Of a stretch of DNA of 16,997 bases, positions 5,815-12,577 are shown piece by piece (within the stretch, counting starts at the first letter, position 1; the number at the start of each line of letters is the position of its first letter). Origin of the DNA: Planctomycetota bacterium (GTDB lineage Bacteria; Planctomycetota; Phycisphaerae; Phycisphaerales; SM1A02); NCBI GenBank assembly GCA_027295435.1, contig JAPUKX010000135.1, positions 1 to 16,997 of the forward strand, given 5' to 3'. The position numbers and the translations under genes were made by a program. The notes under the pieces are model-generated. The model had not been told where the DNA came from. It did not search any database and saw only the letters and a list, made by a program, of their open reading frames with translations.

Positions 5815-7568
5815 GTCGGTGATTCCCTCCTGGAGATCATTGTGCATCCAGCGAATGCCATTGTTGCGGCCAGGCAAGCCCAGGACCACACTTCTCCCAC
5901 TGCTCCGTACAGGGTACTGCGAGAATCCAGTTGGAGTTCGGCCGCGAGCCAGCCGGTCCGGCGCCCCACACCGTATCGGCCCTCGCCGACTGAGCGCGTG
6001 ATCGCTCCCGTCGAATTGATGGCCAGGCTCAGCCCAGTGTTCACCGCCCGGACCATGGGCACACGGTTCTCGATGCAGCGAAAGCGGGCGATTTGTGCGT
6101 GCTGCTTGCGTCCGGCGTCAAACGTAGTGAACCACCCGTCATTGCTAAGGTTGACGAAGATGTCCGCCGTCTTACGCCGGCCGGAGTAGATCATCTTCCG
6201 GCAAACCCTGGCGACCGTATCCTCGAAGCAGATGGGGGTGGCGAGGATCAGAGAGGCTTGAGGCTTGAGGAGGCTTGAGGCTTGAGGACCATCGCTGCGA
6301 GGAGTCCAGCGCAGTGTAACGCGGTTGATGGCGCGGCTGGCGTCAAGATTGAAGCTCATGCCTTCGGCGCCGATGGCCAACATTTTGTCCTCCAGCCACG
6401 GCCAGTTGGAGATGTAGGGCATTGTCTCGCCGAAGGGTGTGAGGAACACCTTGTCGTAGCGCTGATAGGGCGGATCGCCGTCGATCAGATACGCCGAGTT
6501 GTATTTCGCCTGCCACCGCGGCATGTCGTCAACGGTTTCCAGGCCGACGTAGGCAGGACTTCCGACCAGCATCGGCGTCTTCAGCTGTCCCGAAAGCTCG
6601 ACGAGCGCGGTGGAGAACAAGTCGCCTGGGAAGAAACCGCCTTCGACCAACGTCCGAATCGCCTCAGGCTCAAGACCGAAGCCGGGCAGCATCGTCTCCG
6701 GCCAGATGACCAGATCGACGTTTTTCCCGTTCGCGATCACTTCGTTGTGGGCTTGCCGTGTCTGGTCGATGAAGGTGCGGACATCCTCGACTTGGCGCTG
6801 TGGCTCCCAGGCAATCTTGTTGTCCTGGTCCAGATTCGTTTGAATCACCAAAAGAGACGGAGCCGGCATGGCCACGTCAGCCTGCCCGAGCCTCCAGAGC
6901 CCATACCCGAGGTTGGCGCCGTGAACAGCCAACGTCACAATTCCGACAACAACCAGTCTTCGAGCCGGCCATTGCCCCGCGTGGACCCGCGCCAGGTCCA
7001 CCACCGATCCCGCAACCATTGCGACAAGGAAGCTCAAGAAGTAGGTTCCGAAGAGGTCGGCGGACTGAGCCAGAATCGGCCACTCAATGGTGGGATGAGC
7101 AAGAATGAACCACGGGTAGCCGTCGAACAGGAACTCGCCTCGAAGGCACTCGATCCCGACCCACACCACTGGCACCACCACGGTCATCGGCCAGGCGCGC
7201 AGCTCGCGGTGGCGACTGATGCGCCTGATGATCCATACGAACAGCGCCGCATACAACGACAGATAAACACCCAGCAGCGGATATCCCATCGCGGTCACTG
7301 CGATGAGCCACTGATTGATCCACAGCCACATCGCCCATTGGACCACGAGCACGGTGAGCACGGCGCGACGCGTCGAGCGGGCATTGATCGCCAGCCAGAC
7401 CAGGGGAACGACCGAGATGAACGTCACCGGCCAGAGTCCGATTCCGGGAAAGGCCGCGGCGAACAGGACGGCATGGGCGATCGCCAATGCCACGGTTTTG
7501 GCCATGGAGTGAACGCATGGGGACCCACACGCAGGCACCCGCGACCGCTGACCGTCATTTACCGGCAT
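5811..7568 (-). CDS. lnt: Apolipoprotein N-acyltransferase
   Basis: Lnt adds the third acyl chain to the N-terminal cysteine of lipoproteins, in the inner membrane with its nitrilase-like domain facing the periplasm. The N-terminal half has about six membrane helices (to residue about 225), followed by the carbon-nitrogen hydrolase domain and a final helix near 558-577. The catalytic triad is visible: Glu291 in VIWPET, Lys373 in YDKVFLTPFGE and Cys447 in ICFED; NLSNDGWF follows. At 585 residues it is longer than the usual ~510. Part of the excess is a low-complexity stretch (428-439) encoded by a heptamer repeat about 8 residues before Cys447. The ATG at 7568 overlaps the accD stop by 14 nt; an ATG at 7505 (MAKTVALAIA) would start at the first helix and is equally plausible, as neither has a clear ribosome site. 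It overlaps the downstream lipoprotein gene by 4 nt. Confidence 0.95.
   Translation of the reverse strand: MPVNDGQRSRVPACGSPCVHSMAKTVALAIAHAVLFAAAFPGIGLWPVTFISVVPLVWLAINARSTRRAVLTVLVVQWAMWLWINQWLIAVTAMGYPLLGVYLSLYAALFVWIIRRISRHRELRAWPMTVVVPVVWVGIECLRGEFLFDGYPWFILAHPTIEWPILAQSADLFGTYFLSFLVAMVAGSVVDLARVHAGQWPARRLVVVGIVTLAVHGANLGYGLWRLGQADVAMPAPSLLVIQTNLDQDNKIAWEPQRQVEDVRTFIDQTRQAHNEVIANGKNVDLVIWPETMLPGFGLEPEAIRTLVEGGFFPGDLFSTALVELSGQLKTPMLVGSPAYVGLETVDDMPRWQAKYNSAYLIDGDPPYQRYDKVFLTPFGETMPYISNWPWLEDKMLAIGAEGMSFNLDASRAINRVTLRWTPRSDGPQASSLLKPQASLILATPICFEDTVARVCRKMIYSGRRKTADIFVNLSNDGWFTTFDAGRKQHAQIARFRCIENRVPMVRAVNTGLSLAINSTGAITRSVGEGRYGVGRRTGWLAAELQLDSRSTLYGAVGEVWSWACLAATMAFAGCTMISRRESPT
6253..6287. 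repeat. Heptamer tandem repeat GAGGCTT inside lnt
   Basis: On the plus strand the heptamer GAGGCTT occurs twice (6253-6266), then a 3-nt GAG, then twice more (6270-6283), then GAGG. On the coding (minus) strand it encodes about twelve residues, PQASSLLKPQAS, in lnt. The two heptamer pairs are read in different frames, giving the imperfect PQAS...PQAS duplication. The unit matches the last unit of the degenerate array upstream of mreC (2033-2079). Confidence 0.9.
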
Positions 7569-8406
7569 AGTCGATGATGCGACTGATCTCGCTGCGCAGT
7601 TCGCTGCGCTCTACGACACGATCCACAAACCCGCATTCAAGCACGAACTCGGCCCGCTGGAACCCTTCGGGCAATTCCTGGCGGATCGTCTGTTGGATCA
7701 CGCGAGGCCCGGCAAACCCGATCAACGCTTTGCGCTCGGCGAGAATCACATCACCCAGCATCGCAAAGCTCGCCGTCACGCCGCCGGTCGTGGGGTCGGT
7801 GAGCACCGAGATGAATAGACCCCCCTGGTCGTCGAACCGCGCCAGAGCAGCAGTGGTCTTGGCCATCTGCATTAGCGAGAAGCCTGATTCCATCATCCGC
7901 GCCCCACCTGAGCAACTCACGATCACCAGCGGCAGATCACGATCGGCAGCAAGAAGAATCGCCTGAGTGATCTTTTCGCCAACGACCGAGCCCATCGACC
8001 CCCCGAGGAATTCGAAATCCATGCACGCCAAGATGACTTTCCGACCCTTGATGAATGCGGCTCCTGTCTGCACGCCGTCATTCTGCCCGGTTCCCTTCTG
8101 GGCATCGGCAAGACGTTGGGTATAGGGTTTCAGATCAACAAAGTTGAGCGGATCGACCGGTGTCATGCGCTCATTGAACGGCTCAAAGCTTTCCGGATCC
8201 ACCAACTGCCGGATGCGCCGCAGGCCGGAGACGCGAAAGTGGTGATGACATTCCGGACAGACCCACAGGTTGTTCTCGACCGATTTGCGGAACAGGATCG
8301 CCGCGCAGTCGGGGCAGCGGATCCACAGCCCTTCAGGAACAGCCTTCTTTCCTTTGGGGGCAAGCTCAGGGCTGTCGGCCCAGGTTCTGTTTGGCGCCTG
8401 AGTCAT
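7555..8406 (-). CDS. accD: Acetyl-CoA carboxylase carboxyltransferase subunit beta
   Basis: AccD is the zinc-binding beta subunit of the carboxyltransferase that transfers the carboxyl group from biotin to acetyl-CoA, the first committed step of fatty-acid synthesis. The 283-residue protein has normal length. It has the N-terminal zinc ribbon with Cys31, Cys34, Cys50 and Cys53 (CPDC ... CPEC) and the crotonase-type core with FLGGSMGSVVGEK, SCSGGARMMESG, DPTTGGVTASFA and GFAGPRVI. The alpha subunit gene is not in this window. The ATG at 8406 has only a weak upstream GAG. It lies in the run from rpe to the HEAT lipoprotein, and its last codons overlap the lnt start. Confidence 0.98.
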   Translation of the reverse strand: MTQAPNRTWADSPELAPKGKKAVPEGLWIRCPDCAAILFRKSVENNLWVCPECHHHFRVSGLRRIRQLVDPESFEPFNERMTPVDPLNFVDLKPYTQRLADAQKGTGQNDGVQTGAAFIKGRKVILACMDFEFLGGSMGSVVGEKITQAILLAADRDLPLVIVSCSGGARMMESGFSLMQMAKTTAALARFDDQGGLFISVLTDPTTGGVTASFAMLGDVILAERKALIGFAGPRVIQQTIRQELPEGFQRAEFVLECGFVDRVVERSELRSEISRIIDYAGK

Positions 8407-8428
8407 GGGAATCGATCTCGTGAGTTGC

Positions 8429-8581
8429 TCAGCACCTATGGTCGTCGATCTCCAGCCACAGGTCCAGCTCCGTCAATGACATGGCCCCATCGGCCCCCGG
8501 TGGCAATGCCAACTCGCCCGCACCGCCTCGGCCCGACGATGCCACGCGCAACCTTGAGGGTTCTTCGGCAACAGGGGCCAT
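8429..8581 (-). CDS. Possible 50-residue protein between the phosphatase-like gene and accD
   Basis: An ORF of 50 codons starts 6 nt after the stop of the histidine-phosphatase-like gene and ends 22 nt before accD, so it fills the gap in an otherwise tight gene run. The product starts MAPVAEEPSRL, has a Gly/Ala-rich middle and ends in an acidic amphipathic stretch, MSLTELDLWLEIDDHRC. There is no signal peptide or membrane helix. The ribosome site is poor (only AGG close to the ATG), and an internal ATG before SLTELD is an alternative. I do not recognise it. It could equally be non-coding spacer. Confidence 0.4.
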   Translation of the reverse strand: MAPVAEEPSRLRVASSGRGGAGELALPPGADGAMSLTELDLWLEIDDHRC

Positions 8582-8587
8582 GCCTGA

Positions 8588-9217
8588 TTAGGAGTGCGAA
8601 AATTGGGCTTTGGCAACCTCTTCCAGCCAGTCGATCATCTCCACCGCGAGCGTGTACCGCTCGATGCGGGGCCGTGCCCGCACCAGAGCCCAGGCTTCGG
8701 TCGGCGGGCGATCAGCCAACCAGCATCGCAGCAGTCCAAGCCCCAACGAAGGCAATACCACGGCCACCTCACCGCTGCGACACCGGCGAAGCATCTTGGC
8801 CACCGCTGAGAACATGCGGGCCCGAGCGTCGGCGACTTCTTCCCCTTCCGGCGGCAATAGCGAAACCGGGTCATCCTGCCATTGCCGATATCGCTTTGGG
8901 TACCGCTCGGCGAAATCGTGCTCGGTCAGTCCGTCAAGCACGCCAAGATCAACCCCGGCCAGTTCGATCATCGACTTAGTCTTAGCGCCGACGGCCTTGG
9001 CAACGATCTGAGCGGTCTCCGTGGCGGCTTCGTCCGGCGGGTGGTGGACGGTTGCAATGCCCGCAGGGACCAGGCAAGCCGCGTCTTCAGTCACGGCGAC
9101 ACGTCCCGCCGTGCTCAACGGAAGGTCGGTGCGCCCATGAAGACGTCCTTCGGCATCCCATGCGGTTTCACCGCATTGGATCAAGCTCAGCACAATAGAC
9201 TTTCGCTTCGAGGCCAC
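8588..9217 (-). CDS. Histidine-phosphatase-fold protein lacking catalytic residues (pseudophosphatase)
   Basis: The overall pattern is that of the phosphoglycerate mutase / histidine phosphatase superfamily: GETAWDAEGRLHGRTDLPLS (16-35), a LAGVDLGVLDGL segment (86-97), WQDDP (113-117), PPEGEE (122-127) and a late strand VAVVLPS (151-157). The defining residues are changed. The R-H-G motif is Q14-C15-G16, so the phosphorylated histidine is Cys15. The later catalytic histidine (V-S-H-G) is replaced by LPSL. The acid residue in L-x-E-x-x-x-G is Gly, and the S-P-L-x-R-A-x-x-T-A motif reads PPDEAATETA without Arg. A phosphatase or mutase is therefore unlikely; a binding or regulatory role is inferred. 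The GTG at 9217 abuts the rpe TGA with no gap, and GGGAGG lies 6 nt upstream. Confidence 0.87.
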   Translation of the reverse strand: MASKRKSIVLSLIQCGETAWDAEGRLHGRTDLPLSTAGRVAVTEDAACLVPAGIATVHHPPDEAATETAQIVAKAVGAKTKSMIELAGVDLGVLDGLTEHDFAERYPKRYRQWQDDPVSLLPPEGEEVADARARMFSAVAKMLRRCRSGEVAVVLPSLGLGLLRCWLADRPPTEAWALVRARPRIERYTLAVEMIDWLEEVAKAQFSHS

Positions 9218-9919
9218 TCACCGCCTCCCTGTCAAGATGCCGCCGGGGCTGCGCAGGGTAGTGATCGCCGCAGCGTAGTCGGCTGCATTAAAGATAGCCG
9301 ACGCAGCCACCAGGATGTCGCAGCCGGCATCACGAGCGGCCGGCGCCCTTTGGGCGTTGATGCCGCCGTCGATCTCCAATCGCTGGTCCGCCCGAAGCAA
9401 TGGCCTGATTTCCTGGGCCTTCTGGAGCACCGCGGGCATGAAATCCTGCCCGGCAAACCCTGGGTTCACGCTCATCACCAGGACGAGATCGACGTGTTCA
9501 ACAAAGTCCATGAGCCGCGATACGCCCGTAGGCGGGTTGATCGCCAACCCGGCGGTCATCCCGGCACTGTGGATCGTTACGGCTAGAGCGATCGGATCGG
9601 GCACCGCCTCGACGTGGAACGTGATGTGATTCGCCCCGGCCTCGGCGAACGAATCAACGAACTTTGCGGGATCGGTCACCATCAGATGCACATCGAAAAA
9701 AGCTTCGGGGAGCGTCCGTCGAAGAGACCGGCACATGCTCGACCCCATCGTCAGATTCTCCACGAAATGCCCGTCCATCACGTCGAAGTGCAGCAGGTCG
9801 GCTCCCGCTTCCAGCGCCGACCGCGCCTCGGCTCCCATCTGAGCGAAATCCGCCGATAGAACCGACGCGGCGATCATCGGTGTCCTGGTCGGTCTGGTAA
9901 TGAGATTGTCGATTGACAT
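9218..9919 (-). CDS. rpe: Ribulose-phosphate 3-epimerase
   Basis: Rpe interconverts ribulose-5-phosphate and xylulose-5-phosphate in the pentose phosphate pathway, in the cytoplasm. The 233-residue TIM barrel shows the family motifs: AASVLSADF near residues 17-25, LLHFDVMDGHFVENLTMG (metal-binding His and catalytic Asp), DVHLMV (second metal His), VNPGFAGQ and EIDGGIN (second catalytic Asp). Length is normal. The ATG at 9919 has only a weak GAG upstream, and a second ATG 14 codons in (MIAASVLSADF) would also fit the family. It heads the tight run with the pseudophosphatase, accD, lnt and a lipoprotein. The 84 nt before it hold no convincing promoter. Confidence 0.98.
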   Translation of the reverse strand: MSIDNLITRPTRTPMIAASVLSADFAQMGAEARSALEAGADLLHFDVMDGHFVENLTMGSSMCRSLRRTLPEAFFDVHLMVTDPAKFVDSFAEAGANHITFHVEAVPDPIALAVTIHSAGMTAGLAINPPTGVSRLMDFVEHVDLVLVMSVNPGFAGQDFMPAVLQKAQEIRPLLRADQRLEIDGGINAQRAPAARDAGCDILVAASAIFNAADYAAAITTLRSPGGILTGRR

Positions 9920-10003
9920 GCTCTACGCCTGCGAAGCCTCAGACGGCCGCGCCTCAAAGACAACGGCGCGCAGCATAACCGAATCGCCAGGTTTGATGAA
10001 ACT

Positions 10004-11062
10004 TCAACTCGTGGGGGAGTCGGAAGGAATTCGCTGCGCCGCCTCCTGGTAACTGCTCAACACTCTCTTGTAGCCGGCCTTGGCTCTGGGGTGAGCGATG
10101 AAGTACGCACGCGTCTGCAGGTCGATGGCGGCTCGAAGATCGCCCCGGTGGAAACGAACCAGAGCCAGCGTGGCCAGTGACCGCGGATCATCGCGTTCGA
10201 CGAGCTGTTGCGCACGATTGGCGGCCTCCAAGGCAATCTCCAAGTCGCGATGCTCCTGCTTGATCTTGGGATCGGAGATGATCTTGGCGGCCAACATGCG
10301 CAGGGCGTCGGCATCGTCGCGGAATAACCGGCCGGAGAGTTCATCTCGGGCATACACATAGGCCGCATCCGGATCGGCCATATCGACGATCATCATCTCG
10401 AACCGCTCCAGCGCGACGTCGGCGAAAACTCTACCGTCCAGCGCAATGATGTCGTCGAACTGCTTCGCGGCCATCCGCCAATTCTTGACCTTGCGGGCCC
10501 GGCGAGCTGCGCGAAGGACCGGCTCCGCCTGCTCCTGCAACACAGGGTCGAAACGTCCACGGAGAACCTTTGAGAGGATCAGATCCATCTGGGCCTGGTC
10601 GGCCAATGGATTCCCGATGAACATGACCTTGCCGTTGCGACCGACGATGAAGGCGGCGGGAATGCCTTTGAGGCCCGCCGCATTGAACCACGCCCGCTTC
10701 GTCGCGTTCCGCCGGTCCGTCGCCACCGTGTAGTCCATGCGGTCGCCTTGTTGTTGGACGAACGGTTTGACCGTTTCAGTGTCCTCATCGCTGATGCCGA
10801 TGACAATCAGTCCCTGGTCTCCATACAGCTCCTGCATTTCCGAAAGATGGGGAATGGACCTGCGGCAAGGGACACACCAGGTCGCCCAAAAGTCGATGAT
10901 GTAGACCTTGCCGGATTCAATGGACACCTCCTCGCCCTTCACCCACATGTCGATGTCAAGACCCGGGGCCGGATCGCCCACCGACAACTGCTTCCGTTGC
11001 GCGACGGCCACGCTGGTCAAGGCCAAACATAGTGCCACACACAAGAGGTGTCCAAGCCTCAT
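10004..11062 (-). CDS. Secreted TlpA/ResA-like thioredoxin-fold protein with C-terminal helical domain
   Basis: This 352-residue protein has a signal peptide (MRLGHLL start, likely cleavage after AVA at residue 21), then a TlpA/ResA-type thioredoxin domain with FWATWCVPC (active-site Cys63 and Cys66), GISDED and a GIPAAFIVGRNG segment with the cis-proline. From about residue 170 a helical, TPR-like domain follows, with Ala-rich repeats such as DPRSLATLALVRFHRGD. The predicted role is reduction or repair of disulfides outside the cytoplasm; the helical part may bind a partner. The ATG at 11062 is chosen because AAGGGAG lies 5 nt upstream; the ATG at 11077 lacks this. It lies between pgk and rpe but has 200-nt and 84-nt gaps, so it may be a separate unit. 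Confidence 0.9.
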   Translation of the reverse strand: MRLGHLLCVALCLALTSVAVAQRKQLSVGDPAPGLDIDMWVKGEEVSIESGKVYIIDFWATWCVPCRRSIPHLSEMQELYGDQGLIVIGISDEDTETVKPFVQQQGDRMDYTVATDRRNATKRAWFNAAGLKGIPAAFIVGRNGKVMFIGNPLADQAQMDLILSKVLRGRFDPVLQEQAEPVLRAARRARKVKNWRMAAKQFDDIIALDGRVFADVALERFEMMIVDMADPDAAYVYARDELSGRLFRDDADALRMLAAKIISDPKIKQEHRDLEIALEAANRAQQLVERDDPRSLATLALVRFHRGDLRAAIDLQTRAYFIAHPRAKAGYKRVLSSYQEAAQRIPSDSPTS

Positions 11063-11102
11063 AACGACTCCCTTCAAAACGATCGCCCGATCAAGGAGGC
11101 CC

Positions 11103-11120
11103 CGGCGGCACCTGCCGCCG
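11103..11120 (-). other. GC-rich hairpin upstream of the thioredoxin-like gene
   Basis: A perfect 7-bp inverted repeat CGGCGGC/GCCGCCG with a 4-nt loop lies 41 nt before the thioredoxin-like gene and 143 nt after pgk. No T-run follows on either strand, so it is not a typical terminator. A TTGACA occurs upstream of it on the minus strand (around 11134-11139) but has no good -10 box. The rest of the 11063-11263 gap shows nothing I recognise. Confidence 0.35.
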
Positions 11121-11263
11121 AAGCTGAATGAACGATAGTGTCAAAACATCGCACAGGCCAGAGAATATTGCCCCAAACCGGGCGGTTCCCGTAGGAAGAT
11201 GAGATCACTGGCGGGCCCGGAACCACCTGGAAAGGCAATTGCCCGCTCAGGCTAGCGGTCCGG

Positions 11264-12472
11264 CTAAGCATCATCAAGCAGCTCAACGCTCTCGAAGCGC
11301 CGACCTTCGAGCATCTGCAGGCTTGCCCCGCCGCCTGTGGAGACATGGGTGAATCGGTCGGCGAGGCTCATTATCACAACAGCCGCCGCGGTATCGCCCC
11401 CACCCACGATGCTCACGGCTCCCTCGCTGGTGGCCCGCGCGACGGCCTGGGCAACCTGTTTGGTGCCCACATCAAACGGTGGGGTCTCAAAGACTCCAAC
11501 GGGTCCGTTCCATACGATGGTTTTCGCCTCGTGCAGCTTCGGAACAAATTGGCCCATCGTCTCCGGGCCGATGTCCAGGCCCATCCATCCCGCCGGGATC
11601 GACGTGGCGGTGACCTTCACCGGCGTCATGTGAGTGATCTGCCTTCCGCAGACGTGGTCGTGGGGCAGGATCAGGTCCGTCGAGCTGGCGGCGGCTTCGT
11701 CGATGATGGCCTGGGCCTTGTTGAGCATCCCCAACTGAACCATGCTGGAGCCGATCTCATGGCCCAACGCCTTGAGAAACGTGTACGCCATGGCCCCACC
11801 GATCAGGATCGTGTCAACCTTACCCATCAAGTTGTGAATCGCAGCAAGCTTGTCTGAGATCTTCGCACCACCGAGCACCGCCACGAACGGGTGGCGGGCG
11901 GCGTTGATGGCGTCGGAGAGGAATCGCAGCTCCTTCTCAAGCAACAGGCCGGCAACCTTGGGCCTGTCATCCATCGCGCGGGGTACGGCCACCAGGGAGG
12001 CATCGTTGCGGTGGGCGGTTCCGAACGCCTCGTGGCAATAGAGGTCCCCAAAGGCGGCGAGCTTCTCGGCAAAGGCCGGATCGCTGGCCTTCTCCCCGGG
12101 ATGGAAGCGAAGGTTGTCGAGAACGAGCACCTGCCCTGTGTCCAGCTGGGCCACCGCCTCCGCTGCGGCCGGCCCCGCGCAGTCGCCTTCGACGAACCGC
12201 ACGGCAGCGCCGCCCAACAGTTCCCCGAGGCGGTCCGCTGCCGGCTTGAGGCTCAACGCCGCTTCGTGGCCCTTGCCCTCGGGTCGGCCCAAGTGGCTCA
12301 TCAGGATGAGCCTCCCGCCACGCCGCAACACGGATTGGATGCTCGGCAGCACCAGGCGAATCCGCCCATCGTCCGTGATGGCCCCACCATCATCCAGCGG
12401 CACATTGAAGTCCACCCGCATCAGTACCCGCTTGGAAGCGACATCCACCTGTTCGATTGTTCTCTTAGCCAT
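11264..12472 (-). CDS. pgk: Phosphoglycerate kinase
   Basis: Pgk transfers a phosphate from 1,3-bisphosphoglycerate to ADP in glycolysis, and the reverse in gluconeogenesis. The 402-residue protein has normal length and both domains. Motifs seen are VLMRVDFNVPLD, LMSHLGRPEGKG, LDNLRFHPGE, FGTAHR, LGGAKISDK, IGGAMAYTFLKA, WNGPVGVFE and GGGDTAAA. The ATG at 12472 (MAKRTIEQVD) has AGGA 8 nt upstream and is preferred to the in-frame ATG at 12496. A sigma70-like promoter lies about 47 nt upstream. The gene is divergent from miaA. One change from the common pattern is HEAFGTAHR, where NDAFGTAHR is usual. Confidence 0.98.
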   Translation of the reverse strand: MAKRTIEQVDVASKRVLMRVDFNVPLDDGGAITDDGRIRLVLPSIQSVLRRGGRLILMSHLGRPEGKGHEAALSLKPAADRLGELLGGAAVRFVEGDCAGPAAAEAVAQLDTGQVLVLDNLRFHPGEKASDPAFAEKLAAFGDLYCHEAFGTAHRNDASLVAVPRAMDDRPKVAGLLLEKELRFLSDAINAARHPFVAVLGGAKISDKLAAIHNLMGKVDTILIGGAMAYTFLKALGHEIGSSMVQLGMLNKAQAIIDEAAASSTDLILPHDHVCGRQITHMTPVKVTATSIPAGWMGLDIGPETMGQFVPKLHEAKTIVWNGPVGVFETPPFDVGTKQVAQAVARATSEGAVSIVGGGDTAAAVVIMSLADRFTHVSTGGGASLQMLEGRRFESVELLDDA

Positions 12473-12518
12473 GCAGGCGATCCTATCTCGGCACACAAAG
12501 CCCCCAGTTCAGGCACCG

Positions 12519-12547
12519 CTCATAGAGCGGCGCGCCGCACGTGTCTA
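12519..12547 (-). promoter_or_regulatory. Sigma70-like promoter for pgk, with a palindrome in the spacer
   Basis: On the minus strand TAGACA (12542-12547, 5 of 6 to TTGACA), a 17-nt spacer and TATGAG (12519-12524, 4 of 6 to TATAAT) lie upstream of pgk, giving a leader of about 40 nt. Within the spacer is a perfect 12-bp palindrome GCGGCGCGCCGC (12527-12538), placed where a repressor or a DNA-twisting activator could act. The same 105-nt region must also hold any promoter for miaA; for that direction I see only a weak TAGACT. Confidence 0.55.
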
Positions 12548-12577
12548 CATCCGCGGCTAGACTCTACCACAGGGCAG

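Noticed and set aside
6282..7577. A 431-codon open frame on the plus strand
   Set aside because: It lies wholly antisense to lnt, whose product has the full catalytic triad. The antisense product is rich in His, Arg, Gln and Asp and has no recognisable motif, as expected for a reverse-strand shadow in GC-rich DNA.
11053..11060. CAAGCCTC at the start of the thioredoxin-like gene, as a third copy of the heptamer repeat
   Set aside because: A single 8-bp match that encodes the first residues of a signal peptide is best explained by chance.
11891..12577. Long upstream extension of the miaA open frame
   Set aside because: This part is antisense to pgk and has no motif. The miaA family start fits the ATG at 12578, with the P-loop from residue 12.
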